DNA of 64,000 bases from Jejuia sp. UBA6058 (lineage in GTDB: Bacteria; Bacteroidota; Bacteroidia; Flavobacteriales; Flavobacteriaceae): NCBI GenBank assembly GCA_002428965.1, contig DIYI01000005.1:829-64828 (forward strand), written 5' to 3'. Made by a program: the position numbers and the translations under genes. Below are positions 60,664 through 64,000 of the stretch, in pieces. The notes beneath the pieces are model-generated. The model did no database searches and was not told the origin of the DNA. It worked only from the letters and a program-made list of their open reading frames with translations. Within the stretch, counting starts at the first letter, position 1. The number at the start of each line of letters is the position of its first letter.

Positions 60664-61634
60664 TAGTCGAGAGATTGATTTTCTACAGATGCATTTTCTA
60701 GAAGTTTACTAAATTCTTCCGCTGTTAAACTACCATAATAAAAGTTAACAGGGTTAATGTTTACACCATCTTTTCGTATTTCATAATGCAAATGCGGAGC
60801 TTGAGAGCGTCCTGTACTCCCCACAAAACCTATAAGATCTCCACGTTTTACTTTTTGGTTTTTACGCACATTGTATTTGTATAAATGCGCATACAAACTA
60901 ACATAACCAAAACCATGAGATATCCTAATATGTTTTCCATAGCCGCTAGACCTTGAATCTGCTCTTATTACCTTACCATCTCCACTGGCGTACACGGGTG
61001 TGCCTCTTGGAGCTGTAAAATCCATACCCTTATGCATTTTTCTTACCTTGGTAAAAGGATCTATGCGCATTCCATACCCAGAAGCCATACGGGTTAAATC
61101 TTTATTATTTACAGGTTGTATAGCAGGTATTGCAGCAAGAAGTTTCTCTTTTTCTTCAGCTAAAACGGCTATTTCATCAAGAGATTTTGATTGCACTACT
61201 ATTTGCTTTTGAAGGATGTCTAAACGCTTGCTAGTTTCAATAATTAATGAAGAGTTATCGTATCCTTCTAAATCCTTGTAACGATTAATACCTCCAAATC
61301 CTGCACGTCGTTGCTCTTCAGGAATTGGGTTGGCTTCAAAATATATCCTGTAAATATTGTTATCTCTATCTTCAATATTGGCCAATACGTTTTCTGCCTC
61401 CTGCATCTTCTTATTCAATAAATCAAACTGTAACTCCATATTAGTCAGTTCGCGTTTTAGAGCTTTTTCTTTAGGAGACTCAAAATAGTGTCCGGCTATA
61501 AAAACAAATACAAAGGCAAAAAGGCCAGAGGCCACCAAAAACAGAACGATAAACTTAAAGGTGTTTCTTTTTTTACGCTCAATTTTCCTGTAAGAAAGTG
61601 ATTCTGGATCGTAATAATATTTTACCTTACTCAT
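60663..61634 (-). CDS. M23 family murein metallopeptidase
   Basis: The product is 323 aa. A membrane helix (FKFIVLFLVASGLFAFVFVFIA) is followed by a coiled coil (about residues 60-180) and the LytM/M23 domain. The zinc motifs are MHKGMDFTAPRGTP (HxxxD) and HLHYE (HxH), with DGKVIRADSRSSGYGKHIRISHG between. It is a peptidoglycan endopeptidase in the cell envelope, divergent from alaS. Confidence 0.94.
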   Translation of the reverse strand: MSKVKYYYDPESLSYRKIERKKRNTFKFIVLFLVASGLFAFVFVFIAGHYFESPKEKALKRELTNMELQFDLLNKKMQEAENVLANIEDRDNNIYRIYFEANPIPEEQRRAGFGGINRYKDLEGYDNSSLIIETSKRLDILQKQIVVQSKSLDEIAVLAEEKEKLLAAIPAIQPVNNKDLTRMASGYGMRIDPFTKVRKMHKGMDFTAPRGTPVYASGDGKVIRADSRSSGYGKHIRISHGFGYVSLYAHLYKYNVRKNQKVKRGDLIGFVGSTGRSQAPHLHYEIRKDGVNINPVNFYYGSLTAEEFSKLLENASVENQSLD

Positions 61635-61751
61635 TACTTAAATTATACTATTTTTGCAGCGTTTAAAACAGTTTTGCTCAAAAACGAAGAGTAAAGATAA
61701 AAATTGTTTTATAAATACTATAATTTAGTAACGTAAGCCACTATTGCATTC

Positions 61752-64000
61752 ATGAAATCTCAAGAGGTAAGATCGAAGTTTTTAAGTTTTTTTGAAGGAA
61801 AACAACATAGTATTGTACCATCTGCACCCATGGTTTTAAAAGATGACCCGACCTTAATGTTTGTAAATTCTGGTATGGCACCGTTTAAAGAGTATTTTTT
61901 GGGGAATGCACAGCCAAAAAACAGTAGGATTGCTGATACCCAAAAATGCCTTCGTGTTTCTGGAAAGCATAACGATTTGGAAGAGGTAGGCTACGATACC
62001 TATCACCACACGTTGTTTGAGATGTTGGGCAATTGGAGTTTTGGAGATTATTTTAAGAAAGAAGCCATTGCTTGGGCCTGGGAGTTATTGACAAAGGTTT
62101 ACGGAATTGATAAGGATATTCTATATGTAACAGTTTTTGAAGGAGATGAGGAAGACGGTACGAAAATGGACACTGAAGCTTACGAATTTTGGAAAGCACA
62201 TATTTCTGAAGATAGGATTTTAAAAGGGGATAAAAAAGATAATTTCTGGGAGATGGGAGACCAAGGTCCTTGTGGCCCATGTAGCGAGATTCATGTTGAT
62301 ATTCGTTCTGCTGAAGAAAAAGCTAAGATTGATGGCAAGGATTTAGTGAATATGGATCATCCTCAGGTGGTTGAAATATGGAACTTGGTATTTATGCAGT
62401 ACAACCGAAAAGCCAATGGATCTTTAGAGACTTTACCTAATAAGCATATAGATACCGGTATGGGCTTTGAGCGGTTATGCATGGTCTTACAAGGTGTTCA
62501 ATCTAATTATGATACCGATGTATTTACACCCGTAATTCGCGAGATTGAAACCATTACTAATAAGAAATATGGTTCAAATGAAAAAGTAGATATTGCCATT
62601 CGTGTAGTTGCAGATCATGTGCGCGCAGTTGCTTTTTCTATTGCAGATGGACAATTACCGAGTAATACTGGAGCAGGTTATGTTATACGACGAATTTTGA
62701 GACGTGCTGTTCGTTACGGATTTACATTTTTAGATAAAAAGGAGCCCTTTATTTTTAGATTGGTTGATGTTTTGAGCGAACAAATGGGGAAAGCGTTTCC
62801 CGAACTTAAAGCGCAAAAACAACTAATAGAGAATGTTATAAAAGAAGAGGAACAATCGTTCTTAAGAACTTTAGAGCAAGGTTTGGTATTACTTAATAGA
62901 ATTGTTGAAGAAACAAAAGGAGATACCATTTCTGGAGAAAAAGCTTTTGAATTATATGATACTTACGGTTTTCCGATAGATTTAACAGCACTAATTCTTT
63001 CTGAAAAAAGCCTGAAGCTTGATGAAAAAGGATTTGAAAAAGAACTGCAAAAACAAAAAGACCGTTCCAGAGCCGCAAGTGAAATGTCTACCGACGATTG
63101 GACGATTTTAGTAGAAGATACTGAAGAGGAATTTGTGGGTTACGATACCCTCGAGGCTCATGTAAAATTAACGCGTTATAGAAAAGTATCTTCTAAAAAG
63201 GAAGGTGATATGTATCAACTTGTCTTTAATTTAACACCTTTTTACCCTGAAGGTGGTGGACAAGTTGGAGATAAAGGCTATCTAGAAGCTACCCAAGGTG
63301 ATGTGGTTTATATTGTAGATACTAAAAAGGAGAACAATATAATTATTCATTTTACTAAAAATTTACCAAAGCATTTAAACGAAACTTTTAAAGCTGTAGT
63401 AGATAGTAAACAACGCCATAGAACAGAATGTAACCATACCGCTACGCATTTATTACACCAAGCTTTAAGAGAAGTTTTAGGTACACATGTAGAACAAAAA
63501 GGAAGTGCGGTACATTCAAAATATTTGCGTTTTGATTTTTCACATTTTTCAAAATTAACGGTAGAAGAGTTACGAGATGTAGAGAATTTTGTAAATAGGA
63601 GGATTGATGGTAAGTTACCTTTAGAAGAAAAACGCAATGTACCAAAAGAAGAAGCTATTGCTGATGGAGCAATGAGTTTATTTGGTGAAAAATATGGGGA
63701 TACCGTACGTTCTATTCGTTTTGGAAAATCCATTGAATTATGTGGTGGTACGCATGTAAATAATTCCGCCGATATCTGGCATTTTAAAATAGTATCAGAG
63801 GGCGCCGTTGCAGCGGGCATAAGACGTATTGAAGCCATTACTAGTGATGCCGTGAAGGACTTTTATTTTGAAAATAACCGAGCGTTTTTTGAGATGAAAG
63901 ATTTATTGAATAATGCTAAAGAGCCAGTAAAGGCACTTCAAAATTTGCAGGAAGAAAACCTAAATTTGAAGAAACAAATTGAAGCTTTACTGAAGGATAA
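61752..64000 (+). CDS. alaS: Alanine-tRNA ligase (5' part, runs off the window)
   Basis: At least 749 codons are present, out of a normal length of about 870. The class II aminoacylation core begins MKSQEVRSKFLSFFEGKQH and contains PTLMFVNSGMAPFK, HHTLFEMLGNWSFGDYFKKEA and GDQGPCGPCSEIH. The editing domain follows, with NHTATHLLHQAL (zinc His residues) and SIELCGGTHVNN. The window ends in the start of the C-terminal domain. The ATG at 61752 fits the conserved N-terminus. The reading frame is intact throughout. Confidence 0.97.
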   Translation, partial: MKSQEVRSKFLSFFEGKQHSIVPSAPMVLKDDPTLMFVNSGMAPFKEYFLGNAQPKNSRIADTQKCLRVSGKHNDLEEVGYDTYHHTLFEMLGNWSFGDYFKKEAIAWAWELLTKVYGIDKDILYVTVFEGDEEDGTKMDTEAYEFWKAHISEDRILKGDKKDNFWEMGDQGPCGPCSEIHVDIRSAEEKAKIDGKDLVNMDHPQVVEIWNLVFMQYNRKANGSLETLPNKHIDTGMGFERLCMVLQGVQSNYDTDVFTPVIREIETITNKKYGSNEKVDIAIRVVADHVRAVAFSIADGQLPSNTGAGYVIRRILRRAVRYGFTFLDKKEPFIFRLVDVLSEQMGKAFPELKAQKQLIENVIKEEEQSFLRTLEQGLVLLNRIVEETKGDTISGEKAFELYDTYGFPIDLTALILSEKSLKLDEKGFEKELQKQKDRSRAASEMSTDDWTILVEDTEEEFVGYDTLEAHVKLTRYRKVSSKKEGDMYQLVFNLTPFYPEGGGQVGDKGYLEATQGDVVYIVDTKKENNIIIHFTKNLPKHLNETFKAVVDSKQRHRTECNHTATHLLHQALREVLGTHVEQKGSAVHSKYLRFDFSHFSKLTVEELRDVENFVNRRIDGKLPLEEKRNVPKEEAIADGAMSLFGEKYGDTVRSIRFGKSIELCGGTHVNNSADIWHFKIVSEGAVAAGIRRIEAITSDAVKDFYFENNRAFFEMKDLLNNAKEPVKALQNLQEENLNLKKQIEALLKD

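Noticed and set aside
62053..63838. Several minus-strand reading frames within alaS
   Set aside because: The plus strand encodes alanine-tRNA ligase without interruption, so these are shadows.

Overview
The window comes from a marine member of the Flavobacteriia (phylum Bacteroidota). The evidence is its low GC content, a SusC/SusD pair, a type IX secretion sorting domain, many short-lipobox lipoproteins, and promoter elements of the Bacteroidota type (TAnnTTTG, once with a TTG 19 nt upstream). I cannot name the genus. No rRNA gene, intact tRNA gene or CRISPR array was seen.

Positions 1-7226 are accessory DNA. At the left edge, small lipoprotein or membrane genes are bracketed tightly by copies of an imperfect inverted repeat of about 138 bp, which gives a gene-cassette-like layout (72-1610). 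Next, all on the minus strand, come an SRAP/YedK protein, a small gene broken by one TGA codon, a VapE-type ATPase, an excisionase-like protein, an unknown 301-aa protein and a tyrosine recombinase. Just upstream of the recombinase is a 16-nt fragment with the layout of a tRNA 3' end, followed by a terminator. This is what an element integrated into a tRNA gene leaves at one end. The left end is not in the window.

Positions 7277-31973 are an alpha-glucan (starch, glycogen or maltodextrin) utilisation locus. The minus-strand arm encodes SusC, SusD, a SusE-like protein with three tandem repeats, a large T9SS-exported GH13 amylase and a small lipoprotein. A divergent LacI-family gene lies beside a perfect palindromic operator. 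The plus-strand arm encodes an MFS transporter, beta-phosphoglucomutase, GH65 phosphorylase, GH97 alpha-glucosidase, a GH13 lipoprotein, an esterase and two more GH13 lipoproteins. The likely flow is surface cleavage, SusCD import, periplasmic trimming, maltose import, and then phosphorolysis to glucose and glucose 6-phosphate.

Positions 32054-47520 are a red-algal galactan (agar or porphyran) locus. An IclR regulator precedes a seven-gene operon. Its enzymes match the published route from 3,6-anhydro-L-galactose to 2-keto-3-deoxy-gluconate: aldehyde dehydrogenase, cycloisomerase, zinc dehydrogenase and SDR reductase. The operon also holds an aldose epimerase, a RhaT-like transporter and a GH117 enzyme. 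Nearby are a kelch protein, a large DUF5060-type glycosidase, a second GH117 and a GH16 enzyme. KDG kinase, KDPG aldolase, a dedicated SusCD pair and sulfatases are absent here.

Positions 47718-64000 are mostly core genome. They encode an FKBP isomerase, Era, Der, a GntR-ABC operon, a thioredoxin-fold protein, a LemA operon with three TPM proteins, a DUF1080 protein, a MerR regulator, an M23 peptidase, and alaS, which runs off the right edge.
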